Shown in pieces: positions 63,637 to 64,000 of a DNA stretch of 64,000 bases (its first letter is position 1; each line of letters opens with the position of its first letter). This DNA comes from Aphrocallistes beatrix (lineage: Eukaryota; Porifera; Hexactinellida; Sceptrulophora; Aphrocallistidae). The notes beneath the pieces were generated by a model, which searched no databases, had not been told where the DNA came from, and saw only the letters and a list, made by a program, of their open reading frames with translations. Made by a program: the position numbers and the translations under genes. The stretch covers positions 4,588,001 to 4,652,000 of the forward strand of contig OY725490.1 of the NCBI GenBank assembly GCA_963281255.1, given 5' to 3'.

Positions 63637-64000
63637 TAGGGTGATCCAAAAGTTCTGCAAAAATATATTTTAGCTCATTGATTTGACTGAGATAATTTGG
63701 TTTAACTTTAAATCGGTTTGCAACTATGCAATCTACCACCCTTCTATTTTGAAAATGAACATCATTCATTGCGCAAAATATTTTCAAAACAAATTTTTGA
63801 AATATTATAAACCCGGGACCTCTATTTTGTGATCTCAAAAATTTCAAATTCGAAAATAGCTTTTTTTCCTGATTAAATATATTTATACTAGTATATTCCT
63901 ATAGTCAGTTATTAATTCAAAATACTAAATATGATTATTTCTTTTAGTTTATAGACCGGTAATCGCCAAAAAGAACAACAATTGTTAGAGTATAATCGTA
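63637..64000. mobile_element. mariner-type MITE, cut by the window edge
   Basis: Starts AGGGTGATCCAAAAGTTCTG after TAT and follows the MITE at 44,445-45,020 and the split MITE at 38,762. It runs out of the window. Text at 63,750-63,820 gives the uninterrupted version of the site into which the block at 38,867-40,017 inserted. Confidence 0.8.

Overview
This is AT-rich eukaryotic DNA with no operons, no bacterial-type genes and no long intact host gene. It is almost entirely a nested graveyard of transposable elements. The mix (PIF/Harbinger, THAP-type P elements, several Tc1/mariner groups, an L2/CR1-like LINE, a KRBA2/Ginger-like integrase element, hAT and pogo-like MITEs, and a Helitron-like family) points to an invertebrate animal. 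A repeat-rich arthropod such as a parasitic copepod would fit, but the species is my inference and is weakly supported.

Layout. 1-4.2 kb: a LINE copy with an internal inversion, hit by a 5'-truncated Harbinger that itself carries a small MITE. 4.2-7.1 kb: two degenerate mariner/IS630 genes and a Mutator-like transposase fragment. 7.3-8.6 kb: two opposed Helitron-like pieces around a minisatellite. 9.7-12.4 kb: a complete-length Harbinger with 3-bp target duplication CAG and an intact 356-aa transposase. 12.7-18.1 kb: mariner remnants, a 250-aa orphan ORF, mariner copy M1, and a decayed copy of a multi-copy invertebrate protein family (SFSGPIGK motif). 18.2-26.1 kb: Helitron-like copies, a Tc1 MITE, tandem repeats, a pogo-like MITE. 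26.5-35 kb: Tc1/IS630 pseudogenes, P-related and other fold-back elements, more Helitron-like copies. 36.0-38.4 kb: P element P1. 38.7-40.3 kb: a mariner MITE split by a composite Helitron-like insertion. 40.7 kb: a possible host terminal exon. 43-45 kb: Tc1 remnant, Helitron-like copy, mariner MITE. 46.0-53.8 kb: P element P2, interrupted by mariner M2 and by a LINE. 55.5-59.4 kb: a Ginger/KRBA2-like element with inverted halves and a 200-N assembly gap. 59.4-64 kb: Tc1 MITE, Helitron-like copy, pogo-like MITE, P-related fold-back with a nested hAT MITE, and further debris.

What stands out. (1) A non-autonomous Helitron-like family (about 540 bp, 5' TC, 3' hairpin ending CTTG, always between A and T) occurs in more than ten full or partial copies, each carrying CRE and AP-1 type palindromes. 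One paralogous empty site for it can be read inside this window. (2) Four P-superfamily elements with readable 8-bp duplications, two of them large fold-backs. (3) Several nested insertions whose removal restores a reading frame or a target duplication, so the order of events can be read. All boundaries come from reading the sequence by eye; percent identities were not computed.
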